A DNA stretch of 5,877 nucleotides from Planctomycetaceae bacterium (GCA_003488325.1 DNLZ01000279.1:1-5877), one strand, 5' to 3'. Shown: positions 1 to 5,482, numbered from the stretch's first letter. Made by a program: numbers and translations. Notes: generated by a model not told the origin, from the letters alone.

Positions 1-35
1 CTGGGAACGAGCGGGACACGGGAGCAACGCGGACG

Positions 36-59
36 GCAGCACGCCTGGAGGCATGCCGC
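36..59 (-). terminator. Terminator-like hairpin after xylA
   Basis: Read on the minus strand, bases 59-50 pair with 45-36 in an unbroken 10-bp stem (two of the pairs are G-U) around a TCCA tetraloop. The hairpin begins 23 bases after the xylA stop codon, where a transcription terminator would be expected. No run of T follows it; the next minus-strand bases are GTCCGCGTTG. It is therefore either a non-canonical intrinsic terminator or a 3'-end-stabilising structure. The stem is seen directly; the function is inferred. Confidence 0.5.
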
Positions 60-82
60 ACTGGGGCAGCCACCGGTCGCGG

Positions 83-1402
83 TCACAGATACGTGTTGAT
101 GACGTTCTCGAAGAGTTCCTGCCGGCCGCTCGTGCAGGGCGTCGCGTCTCCCTTGGCGAGCATCTCCCGCTCGAGTGACGCGAACGATTCGCTGCCCGCC
201 TCGATCCGGGTGCCGAGCGGGCTCGACCACGATGCGTAGCGCTCATCCACGAGCTTCTGGATCGCCCCGTCCGCCCGCATGGCCGCGGCGATCTTCAGAC
301 CGCGGGCGAAGGCATCCATGCCGCCGATGTGGGCGTGGAAGAGATCGACCGGCTCGAAGCTCTCGCGCCGCACCTTCGCGTCGAAGTTGATGCCGCCGGG
401 GGCGAGACCGCCGTACTTGAGGATCGAATACATCATCTGGGTCGTCATGTAGACGTTCGTCGGAAACTGGTCGGTGTCCCAACCCACGAGCGTGTCGCCC
501 GTGTTGGCATCGACCGAGCCGAGGAAGCCCTGCATGCCCGCGTACTCGAGCTCGTGCTGGATCTCGTGCCCGGCGAGCGTCGCGTGGTTGGTCTCGAGGT
601 TCATCTTCACGTGCTTTTCCAGGCCGTAGGCACGCAGGAAGTTGATGCACGTCGCGGCGTCGAAGTCGTACTGGTGCTTCATCGGCTCGCGCGGCTTCGG
701 CTCGAAGTAGAACTGCCCCGTGAACCCGATCGCCTTCGCGTGGTCCACCGCCATGTGCATGAACCGCGCGAGGTGATCCATCTCGCGCTTCATGTCGGTG
801 TTCCACAGGCACTGGTAGCCCTCCCGACCACCCCAGAACGTGTAGCCGGCGCCGCCGAGCCGATGGGTGACCTCGATCGCCTTCTTCACCTGCGCCGCGG
901 CGTAGGCGAAGGTCTCCACGTTGCAGCTGGTCGCCGCTCCATGGACGTAGCGCGGGTGACTGAAGAGGTTGGCGGTGCCCCAGAGGAGCCGGATGCCGGT
1001 GCGCTGCTGGTGACGTTCGAGCGCGTCGGCGACCGTGTCGAGGTGCCGGTTGGCCTCGGCGAGCGACGAGCCCTCCGGCGCGACGTCGCGGTCATGGAAG
1101 CAGTAGAAGCCGACGCCCAGCTTCTCGAGGAACTCGAAGGCCACGTCCACGCGCTTCAGCGCCATCTCGAGAGGATCGCCGCCCGTCTCCCACGGCCGCA
1201 CCATCGTGCCCGGGCCGAATGGGTCGCCGCCCGTGCCGCGCATGGTGTGCCAGTACGACACCGCGAAGCGGAGGTGGTCCTTCATCGGCTTCCCCTCCAC
1301 GAGCGCCTCGGCGTCGTAGTGGCGGAAGGCGAGCATGTTCTTCGTCGCCGGTCCCTCGTACCTGACCTTGCCGATGCCGGTGAACGCCTCTCCGCCCGCC
1401 AT
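83..1402 (-). CDS. xylA: Xylose isomerase (class II)
   Basis: Converts D-xylose to D-xylulose in the cytoplasm, the entry step of the isomerase route of xylose use; the family also isomerises glucose. The 439-residue product aligns by eye along its whole length with E. coli XylA (440 residues). The catalytic pair is His103 and Asp106 in FHDRD. Metal ligands expected for the family are all present: Glu234 (FEPKP), Glu270 and His273 (NLETNHATLAGH), Asp298 (VDAN), Asp309 and Asp311 (WDTDQFP) and Asp341 (NFDAK). Each sits two residues after its E. coli counterpart. The frame stays open far upstream through gltX, but the start at 1402 is supported by AGGAG seven bases upstream and by the match to the family N-terminus (KVRYEG near residue 12). 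It lies 80 bp downstream of gltX on the same strand. No xylulokinase or xylose transporter gene is in view, so the rest of the pathway must be elsewhere. Intact, nothing broken. Confidence 0.97.
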   Translation of the reverse strand: MAGGEAFTGIGKVRYEGPATKNMLAFRHYDAEALVEGKPMKDHLRFAVSYWHTMRGTGGDPFGPGTMVRPWETGGDPLEMALKRVDVAFEFLEKLGVGFYCFHDRDVAPEGSSLAEANRHLDTVADALERHQQRTGIRLLWGTANLFSHPRYVHGAATSCNVETFAYAAAQVKKAIEVTHRLGGAGYTFWGGREGYQCLWNTDMKREMDHLARFMHMAVDHAKAIGFTGQFYFEPKPREPMKHQYDFDAATCINFLRAYGLEKHVKMNLETNHATLAGHEIQHELEYAGMQGFLGSVDANTGDTLVGWDTDQFPTNVYMTTQMMYSILKYGGLAPGGINFDAKVRRESFEPVDLFHAHIGGMDAFARGLKIAAAMRADGAIQKLVDERYASWSSPLGTRIEAGSESFASLEREMLAKGDATPCTSGRQELFENVINTYL

Positions 1403-1409
1403 GTGTGTG

Positions 1410-1414
1410 CTCCT
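1410..1414 (-). promoter_or_regulatory. Shine-Dalgarno of xylA, fixes its start
   Basis: AGGAG on the minus strand, seven bases before the ATG at 1402. It decides the start, because the xylA reading frame has no stop codon for about 1.7 kb upstream and a naive caller would extend the protein through gltX. Part of the site (1414-1412) can also pair with bases 1438-1436, as part of a CTTGGG/CCCAGG stem. Confidence 0.8.
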
Positions 1415-1437
1415 GGGTCGCCGTGTGGGGAGCCCAA

Positions 1438-1466
1438 GATATACCGCTCCGCACGCCCGCTGTCGC
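1438..1466 (-). promoter_or_regulatory. Candidate sigma70-like promoter for xylA
   Basis: On the minus strand GCGACA (1466-1461) and TATATC (1443-1438) are separated by 17 bases. Each hexamer matches its TTGACA or TATAAT consensus at four of six positions. The pair falls inside the 80-bp gltX-xylA spacer and would start transcription near 1430, giving a short leader of roughly 28 bases before the ATG. The A+T-rich patch stands out in very GC-rich surroundings. This suggests xylA can be transcribed independently of gltX. Inference from hexamers only. Confidence 0.4.
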
Positions 1467-1482
1467 CTCCCCGCGACGCCGC

Positions 1483-3042
1483 TCAGGCGCAGGACGGCAG
1501 GGCCCGGTCGAGCCGCGCGAGTGACGCCTCGCGGCCGAGGATCGCGAGGCAGTCGTAGAGGCCGGGGCCCACCGTGCGACCCGTCACGGCCACGCGCACG
1601 GCGTGCACCAGGTCGCCCACCTTCACCCCCGCCGCCTCGACGGTCGCCTTGAGCGCCGCCTCGAGCGCGGCCGGCTCCCATGGCTCCACCGTCCGCAGAC
1701 GCGCGGCGAAGGACTCGAGGAGCGCCCGCACTCCGGGCTTCGCCAGCCGCTGCTGCACGGCGGCGGCATCCATCCCGGGCTCGGCCACGAGGAAGAAGTC
1801 CGCGTAGGCGAGGATGTCGCCGGCGACCTTGAGCCGGTCTCCCGAGGCCTCGATCACACGACGGACCGTCGTCACCGCGTCGGCCGGCGGCGGCTCGGTC
1901 AGGAGCCCGGCCTTCACGAGATAGGGCAGCATGAGTCCGAGCTTCTCGTCGGTCGAGAGCCCGCCCATCACGTGGTCCTGTACCGCCCAGAGCTTCTTGG
2001 GATCGAAGCTCGCCGGCGAGGAGTTGATCCGCTCGAGGGTGAACCTCTCGACGAGCTGCTCGCGCGTGAAAAACTCCGTCTTGTCGTCGTACGACCAGCC
2101 GAGGAGGGCGAGGTAGTTGTCGATCGCCCAGGGGAGGTAGCCGACGGCCTTGTAGAAGTCGACGATCACCGGATTGAACGTGTCGGCCTCGGGGTGGAGC
2201 CCGATCCGCTCGGCGATCCGGGTGCCGTGCTCCATCACCTGGCGGAAGTCCTGATTCTTGAGGTACTGCGCGAGCTTGCGCTTCGAGAGCTTCGTGCGGC
2301 TGCCCGGCTCGGCCACCAGCGGCAGGTGGGCGTAGGCGGGCAGGGCGTAGCCCAGCGACAGGGCGATGAAGGCCTGCCGCGGCGTGTTGGAGAGGTGCTC
2401 CTCGGCGCGGATCACGTGCGTGATCGCCATGTCGTGGTCGTCCACGACGCTCGCGAGGTGGTAGAGGCACGAGCCGTCGGCCCGCTGGATGACGTGGTCC
2501 TGCTCCCGCTCCCAGGCGAATTCGACGCGGCCGCGCACGGCGTCGTCGATGACGAGCGAGCCCTCCCGGGGCATCAGGAGCCGCACCACGCCCGCGCGGC
2601 CCTCGTCCCGGAACCGCCCCGCCGTGGCCTCGTCGAAGGCGGCGAAGCGGCGGCTGTAGAGGAACGGCACGCCCGCAGCCTGCGCGGCCTTTCGTTCCTC
2701 GTCGAGCTCCTCGGGGCGGGCGAAGTCGCGGTAGGCATGCCCCGAGGCGAGCAGCCGCTCGGCGGCGGCGCGGTAGCGGTCGCCGCGCCGCGACTGGAAG
2801 TAGGGCGCGTGGGGCCCTCCCACGTCCGGCCCCTCGTCCCAGTCGATGCCGAGCCACCGCAGTCCGTCGAGAATCGGCCGCAACGCCTCGTCGACGTTGC
2901 GGGCCACGTCGGTATCGTCGATGCGCAGGATGAACGTGCCCCCGTGCCGGCGGGCGAAGAGCCAGTTGAAGAGGGCCGTGCGCACGCCGCCGATGTGGAG
3001 GTAGCCGGTGGGACTCGGCGCGAAGCGGGTGCGAACGGTCAT
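1483..3042 (-). CDS. gltX: Glutamate--tRNA ligase (GluRS)
   Basis: Charges tRNA-Glu with glutamate using ATP; a cytoplasmic class I aminoacyl-tRNA synthetase. The 519-residue protein opens with the class I signature FAPSPTGYLHIGG (HIGG, residues 16-19). It carries the GluRS blocks VVDDHDMAITHVIRAEEHLS (199-218) and KLSKR (251-255), and ends in a helical anticodon-binding domain (about 340-510). The start at 3042 places MTVRTRFAPSPTG exactly at the family N-terminus, but no Shine-Dalgarno precedes it: the upstream bases are pyrimidine-rich. Two oddities stand out. About 45 residues, rather than about 13 as in E. coli, lie between KLSKR and the GYLP block. The stretch where E. coli GluRS binds zinc (around 101-130) contains no cysteine. 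Length and anticodon domain argue against a short GluQ-type enzyme. Whether it is discriminating or also charges tRNA-Gln cannot be read here. It lies just upstream of xylA, with no functional link apparent. Confidence 0.97.
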   Translation of the reverse strand: MTVRTRFAPSPTGYLHIGGVRTALFNWLFARRHGGTFILRIDDTDVARNVDEALRPILDGLRWLGIDWDEGPDVGGPHAPYFQSRRGDRYRAAAERLLASGHAYRDFARPEELDEERKAAQAAGVPFLYSRRFAAFDEATAGRFRDEGRAGVVRLLMPREGSLVIDDAVRGRVEFAWEREQDHVIQRADGSCLYHLASVVDDHDMAITHVIRAEEHLSNTPRQAFIALSLGYALPAYAHLPLVAEPGSRTKLSKRKLAQYLKNQDFRQVMEHGTRIAERIGLHPEADTFNPVIVDFYKAVGYLPWAIDNYLALLGWSYDDKTEFFTREQLVERFTLERINSSPASFDPKKLWAVQDHVMGGLSTDEKLGLMLPYLVKAGLLTEPPPADAVTTVRRVIEASGDRLKVAGDILAYADFFLVAEPGMDAAAVQQRLAKPGVRALLESFAARLRTVEPWEPAALEAALKATVEAAGVKVGDLVHAVRVAVTGRTVGPGLYDCLAILGREASLARLDRALPSCA

Positions 3043-3086
3043 GCGGGAGGGCCGGAGGGGAAGGATGGTGCCGGTGACGGGTCGTC

Positions 3087-3092
3087 AGGATA
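3087..3092 (-). promoter_or_regulatory. Possible -10 element of gltX
   Basis: TATCCT on the minus strand matches TATAAT at four of six positions and lies 44 bases before the gltX ATG. It is downstream of the hairpins that separate gltX from the preceding gene. No recognisable -35 hexamer sits 16-18 bases further upstream, so this is weak. It is listed because gltX should need its own promoter if the hairpins stop upstream transcription. Confidence 0.2.
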
Positions 3093-3113
3093 CGGCCAAC
3101 CGCGGTCGAGCGT

Positions 3114-3130
3114 GGCGGAAAGGCTCCGCC
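3114..3130 (-). repeat. Small inverted repeat, second hairpin
   Basis: GGCGGA (3114-3119) and TCCGCC (3125-3130) form a perfect 6-bp stem with a five-base loop. It lies nine bases on the gltX side of the larger hairpin at 3140-3178. It may add to the terminator or lie in the gltX upstream region. It has no T run. Confidence 0.35.
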
Positions 3131-3139
3131 GGCCGCGCC

Positions 3140-3178
3140 GGCTGCGGCGGCCGCCACGCCAGGGGCGCCGCCGCAGCC
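3140..3178. terminator. Strong 12-bp-stem hairpin between genes
   Basis: GGCTGCGGCGGC (3140-3151) is the exact reverse complement of GCCGCCGCAGCC (3167-3178), giving a perfect 12-bp GC-rich stem around a 15-base loop. A further three loop pairs can form past a one-base bulge. It lies 28 bases after the stop codon of the membrane protein gene and about 100 bases before the gltX start, the usual place for a terminator. There is no T tract on either side, so it is not a textbook intrinsic terminator. It may act as a pause site, a Rho-assisted terminator or an RNA 3'-end protector. Confidence 0.55.
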
Positions 3179-3205
3179 CGCGTCGCCGATCCCCGAGCGA
3201 CGTCG

Positions 3206-4330
3206 TCAGGCGGCGGCCCGCTGCTTCCGAAGTTTCCGCAGTCGTTTGCGCTCCGACTTCGAGAGGTGTCGCATGTCGGTCTCGTCATCCTCCATGTCGT
3301 CGGACACGAACATCGGCTCCGCGACGGAGGTGCTCGACGACTCGGCCTCCGAGTCGTCGACCTCCTCGGTGCCGATCGTCGTCGCGACATCGTCGTCGCT
3401 GCGCATGGGCCGCTGCGCTCGTGCTTCCGCCTTCTGCTCGCGTCGTCCACGCCGCTCGGCACCTGACTGCCGGGGGGCGACGAGGCCGCGGATCTCGCGG
3501 AGGACCGCCCGCGTGGCGGCGAGCATCGAGACGAGCGCCAGGCTGCAGCCGACCCACCATGCGATGCGGGTCGCGAGGACCTGATGCGTCCAGACCATGG
3601 TCCCGGACGCGGTGAGCCATGCGCCGACCACGGCGCCGCTCCACGCGAGTGCCGCGGTCGCGATCCAGGCGAAGGTGGTCGATCGCTCGCGCAACGGCAG
3701 AACGGCCCAGAGGACGGTCGTGATCAGCACGCTCGTGGCGATCCCGACCCACCAGCCGATGCCCCCGGGACCGGGCCGCATCCCGGTCGCGTCGCCGAGC
3801 GCGGCGGACACCACCTGGCCCAGTGGCGCGGCCGCGGCGAAGGACGTGACGACGAACAACCCGGCCAGCCAGCCCCACGCCCGGTAGCGCCCCACGTAGT
3901 CGTCCCGACGCTGCCGCGCGAGCGACCGCGCGGCCACCGCGAACGCGGCCGAGACCCAGAGCGACGCGTGTGCGATCCACTCCGGCACCGACAGGACCGA
4001 CGTCGGATCGAAGGCCGTGCGAAGCATCTGGAACGTGGCGGCGAACCGGCCTTCGGCGGCGGCGAACGGCCGACCCGTCGCCGTTTCCCAGACGGCGAGC
4101 GTCGCCGATGCGGCGGCCGGCGCGACGCACGCGAGCGCGGCGAGGCCGAACCGCACCCATCCGACCGGCACGAGCGCGGCCAGGCCGGTCGGCTGCACGC
4201 CATCGACCGCCGCGGACGACGCGGCGAGGTGGACGTGATCGGAGACCGCGGCGGACGTGTCGTCGGCTGACCGGGTCCAGGCGACCAGGAGCCTGCGGCG
4301 CTGGTCGCGGCGGGGCGACGTGAGGGACAT
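3206..4330 (-). CDS. Six-helix membrane protein, function unknown
   Basis: I do not recognise this 374-residue protein by function. After a hydrophilic N-terminus (1-55) come six probable membrane helices at about 58-80, 116-136, 151-171, 190-212, 219-242 and 253-275. The basic loops RSLARQRRDDYVGRYR (135-150) and LRERS (213-217) and the segment after helix six (RAVLREIR) all fall on the same side. By the positive-inside rule both ends should be cytoplasmic. The tail (280-374) has three parts: a basic stretch (RRGRREQKAEAR), an acidic Ser-rich stretch (311-353, 17 Asp or Glu), and a basic end (SKSERKRLRKLRKQ). The start is uncertain. An in-frame ATG at 4348 adds six residues, neither ATG has a Shine-Dalgarno, and the frame stays open further upstream to 4831, but that part does not look coding. 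A strong hairpin follows the stop codon. It diverges from sod. Coding is supported by the orderly helix and charge pattern. Confidence 0.8.
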   Translation of the reverse strand: MSLTSPRRDQRRRLLVAWTRSADDTSAAVSDHVHLAASSAAVDGVQPTGLAALVPVGWVRFGLAALACVAPAAASATLAVWETATGRPFAAAEGRFAATFQMLRTAFDPTSVLSVPEWIAHASLWVSAAFAVAARSLARQRRDDYVGRYRAWGWLAGLFVVTSFAAAAPLGQVVSAALGDATGMRPGPGGIGWWVGIATSVLITTVLWAVLPLRERSTTFAWIATAALAWSGAVVGAWLTASGTMVWTHQVLATRIAWWVGCSLALVSMLAATRAVLREIRGLVAPRQSGAERRGRREQKAEARAQRPMRSDDDVATTIGTEEVDDSEAESSSTSVAEPMFVSDDMEDDETDMRHLSKSERKRLRKLRKQRAAA

Positions 4331-4337
4331 GTGTGGG

Positions 4338-4353
4338 ACCGAATCCATTCGGT
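4338..4353. repeat. Inverted repeat at membrane-gene start
   Basis: ACCGAATCCATTCGGT: perfect 7-bp arms around two bases. It ends eight bases before the ATG at 4330 and covers the alternative ATG at 4348. It could be a regulator binding site or, in RNA, a small hairpin at the translation start. A few repeats of this size are expected by chance in a window this long, so position is the main argument. Confidence 0.4.
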
Positions 4354-4533
4354 GGTGCGGATCGGGGGATCGACCCGCGCGGGGCGCCGCGGCATCCTGC
4401 CGACGGTTGGTCACCCCTGCTCTCCATCGTCTTCGGCGCTGACAGGGCGGGCGATGCAGCCATCCGCCGCCGGACGCGGCAGAACGCATCGTGGGCAGGT
4501 TCGGCATGTCCGGTTTCGCGGGAGCCGTCGCTG

Positions 4534-4551
4534 CCACCGTCACCACCGTCA
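4534..4551 (+). repeat. Tandem 9-bp duplication upstream of sod
   Basis: CCACCGTCA occurs twice head to tail without mismatch, ending 34 bases before the putative -35 of sod. It could be a paired activator site or simple slippage. No function can be assigned from the sequence. Confidence 0.35.
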
Positions 4552-4585
4552 GGGTCTCCGCGACGGAGCCGGACCCGGCCGCTGA

Positions 4586-4614
4586 TTGCCCGGCACGTGC
4601 CGCTGCGGTACGAT
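4586..4614 (+). promoter_or_regulatory. sodA: Candidate sod promoter, palindromic spacer
   Basis: TTGCCC (4586-4591) and TACGAT (4609-4614) are exactly 17 bases apart, each matching the sigma70 consensus at four of six positions. Transcription would start near 4621, leaving a leader of about 70 bases. Between and slightly overlapping the -35 lies the perfect 12-bp palindrome CGGCACGTGCCG (4591-4602), placed where a repressor would block polymerase. The promoter and palindrome are seen directly; regulation is inferred. Confidence 0.45.
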
Positions 4615-4625
4615 CCGCCCGTCGA

Positions 4626-4646
4626 GTTCGAACGAGCGGTTCGAAC
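4626..4646. repeat. Two GTTCGAAC palindromes in sod leader
   Basis: The self-complementary octamer GTTCGAAC occurs at 4626-4633 and again at 4639-4646, a centre-to-centre spacing of 13 bases. Because each copy is palindromic, the two can also pair with each other as an 8-bp stem with a five-base loop. They lie a few bases past the predicted start of transcription and about 50 bases before the sod ATG. Candidate operator or 5'-leader hairpin. Confidence 0.45.
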
Positions 4647-4681
4647 CCGGCCGACATCCGCTTCCCTCCCTCTTGCCCGCC

Positions 4682-4686
4682 GAGGA
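4682..4686 (+). promoter_or_regulatory. sodA: Shine-Dalgarno of sod, fixes its start
   Basis: GAGGA seven bases before the ATG at 4694. The frame is open upstream to an ATG at 4586, so this site, with the conserved N-terminus MAYTLPPLPY, decides in favour of 4694. Confidence 0.75.
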
Positions 4687-4693
4687 CTCCGTC

Positions 4694-5308
4694 ATGGCCT
4701 ACACGCTCCCGCCGCTGCCCTACGCCTTCGACGCGCTCGAGCCGTCGATCGACGCCCGGACGATGGAGATCCATCACGGCAAGCATCACGCGACGTACAT
4801 CACGAACGTCAACAAGGCGCTCGAGGGGCACGACAACCTCGCCTCACTGCCGGTGGAGAAGCTGATCGCGGACCTGGAGAAGGTGCCCGAGGCGATCCGC
4901 ACCGTCGTCCGCAACAACGGCGGCGGACACGCCAACCATTCGCTCTTCTGGACGTCGCTCGGCAAGGGCAAGGGGGGCACCCCCGGCGGAAACCTGGGAG
5001 AGGCCGTGCGGTCGGTGTTTGGCAGCTTCGACAACTTCAAGACCGCGTTCACCGACGCCGCCCTCAAGCGTTTCGGCAGTGGCTGGGCCTGGCTTTCGGC
5101 CGACCCACAGGGCAAGCTCGTCGTCGAAAGCACGGCGAATCAGGACAGCCCGCTGATGCACGGCAACACGCCGCTTCTCGGGATCGACGTCTGGGAGCAC
5201 GCCTACTACCTGCTCTACCAGAACCGCCGCGCCGACTACGTCAACGCGTTTTACAACGTCATCGACTGGGACGAGATCGGCAAGCGGTTCGCGGCCGCCA
5301 AGAAGTGA
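4694..5308 (+). CDS. sodA: Superoxide dismutase, Mn-type (Fe/Mn family)
   Basis: Converts superoxide to oxygen and hydrogen peroxide. The 204-residue protein has the usual two-domain layout, and the four metal ligands are His27, His82, Asp165 and His169. The family signature DVWEHAYY is at 165-172. Second-shell residues point to manganese: GGHANHS around 77-83 and Gln150 in STANQDSPL match E. coli SodA rather than the iron-type patterns (AAQ..NH and a short Asn-Ala-Gly loop). The iron enzyme or a dual-metal enzyme cannot be fully excluded by eye. There is no signal peptide, so it should act in the cytoplasm. The start is set by the conserved MAYTLPPLPY and by GAGGA seven bases upstream. The gene appears monocistronic: it has its own promoter-like region with palindromes, and 183 bp follow before the next gene. 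Length and motifs are intact. Confidence 0.97.
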   Translation: MAYTLPPLPYAFDALEPSIDARTMEIHHGKHHATYITNVNKALEGHDNLASLPVEKLIADLEKVPEAIRTVVRNNGGGHANHSLFWTSLGKGKGGTPGGNLGEAVRSVFGSFDNFKTAFTDAALKRFGSGWAWLSADPQGKLVVESTANQDSPLMHGNTPLLGIDVWEHAYYLLYQNRRADYVNAFYNVIDWDEIGKRFAAAKK

Positions 5309-5345
5309 CCCACGACGCTTCGGTTCGCGCCTGCTTCAGTTGCTG

Positions 5346-5374
5346 TTGACGCCGCACGCAGCGGGTTCTATCTC
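5346..5374 (+). promoter_or_regulatory. Candidate promoter for lipoprotein gene
   Basis: TTGACG (5346-5351), five of six matches to the -35 consensus, is 17 bases from TATCTC (5369-5374), which keeps only the TAT of the -10. The pair lies between sod and the lipoprotein gene and would give a leader of about 110 bases. The -10 sits in the loop of an inverted repeat (GCGGGT 5361-5366, ACCCGC 5376-5381). Confidence 0.35.
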
Positions 5375-5381
5375 CACCCGC
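5361..5381. repeat. Inverted repeat around -10 of lipoprotein gene
   Basis: GCGGGT (5361-5366) and ACCCGC (5376-5381) form perfect 6-bp arms around nine bases that include the putative -10. It begins 53 bases after the sod stop. It could be an operator or the first of the hairpins downstream of sod; it lacks a T tract. Confidence 0.3.
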
Positions 5382-5400
5382 GACGGCCCAACTCCCGGTT

Positions 5401-5420
5401 CGCGCCCCGCTCGGGGTGCG
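5401..5420 (+). terminator. GC-rich hairpin downstream of sod
   Basis: CGCGCCCC (5401-5408) pairs with GGGGTGCG (5413-5420) in an 8-bp stem with one G-U pair and the tetraloop GCTC. It begins 93 bases after the sod stop and 72 bases before the lipoprotein start. A second, 5-bp hairpin follows (CCCGG 5439-5443, CCGGG 5449-5453). Without T tracts these could be a sod terminator or structure in the lipoprotein mRNA leader. Confidence 0.35.
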
Positions 5421-5476
5421 CGGCGTGCGGGGCCACCTCCCGGTGTCGCCGGGCGGAGGATCGCTGGTCTTCGGCG

Positions 5477-5482
5477 AAGGAG
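5477..5482 (+). promoter_or_regulatory. Shine-Dalgarno of lipoprotein gene
   Basis: AAGGAG nine bases before the ATG at 5492. It favours this start over the in-frame ATG at 5522, whose only nearby purine stretch (GGAG) directly abuts the codon. Confidence 0.7.

Larger units (their letters stand above)
4331..4693. other. Divergent intergenic region
   Basis: These 363 bases separate the minus-strand membrane protein gene from the plus-strand sod gene. Open frames cross it on both strands, but they have no family-like content and look like GC-rich shadows. It contains an inverted repeat at the membrane-gene start (4338-4353), a 9-bp tandem duplication (4534-4551), the sod promoter with a palindromic spacer (4586-4614), and two GTTCGAAC palindromes (4626-4646). 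I found no convincing promoter for the membrane protein gene. From about 4354 to 4533 I see nothing specific. Confidence 0.6.

Noticed and set aside
329..1558. A 409-codon plus-strand frame antisense to xylA
   Set aside because: It mirrors the xylA codons and lacks its own ribosome site or family features.
83..3157. A single 1024-residue minus-strand frame that would fuse about 585 residues to the N-terminus of XylA
   Set aside because: The extension lies on top of gltX in another frame and is Arg/Ala/Pro-rich without domain character. XylA has its own Shine-Dalgarno and a family-like start at 1402.
1603..3615. A 670-codon plus-strand frame antisense to gltX
   Set aside because: Its composition is a typical GC-rich shadow of the gltX frame. 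It has no motifs and gltX is certain.
4633..4650. GGTTCGAACCC looks like a tRNA T-arm
   Set aside because: The flanking bases do not form the 5-bp T stem and no acceptor, D or anticodon arms fit. It is better explained as one of two GTTCGAAC palindromes.
4586..4693. A 36-residue N-terminal extension of superoxide dismutase
   Set aside because: The family begins at MAYTLPPLPY and a Shine-Dalgarno lies directly before 4694. The extension covers the predicted promoter.
4331..4831. N-terminal extension of the membrane protein up to 4831
   Set aside because: It would overlap the start of sod antisense, and its Arg/Pro/Ala-rich translation looks noncoding. The 4330 start (or 4348) leaves a normal membrane protein.
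4333..5349. A 338-codon plus-strand frame across the intergenic region and sod
   Set aside because: Its second half is an out-of-frame copy of sod, and the first half has no ribosome site or recognisable content.
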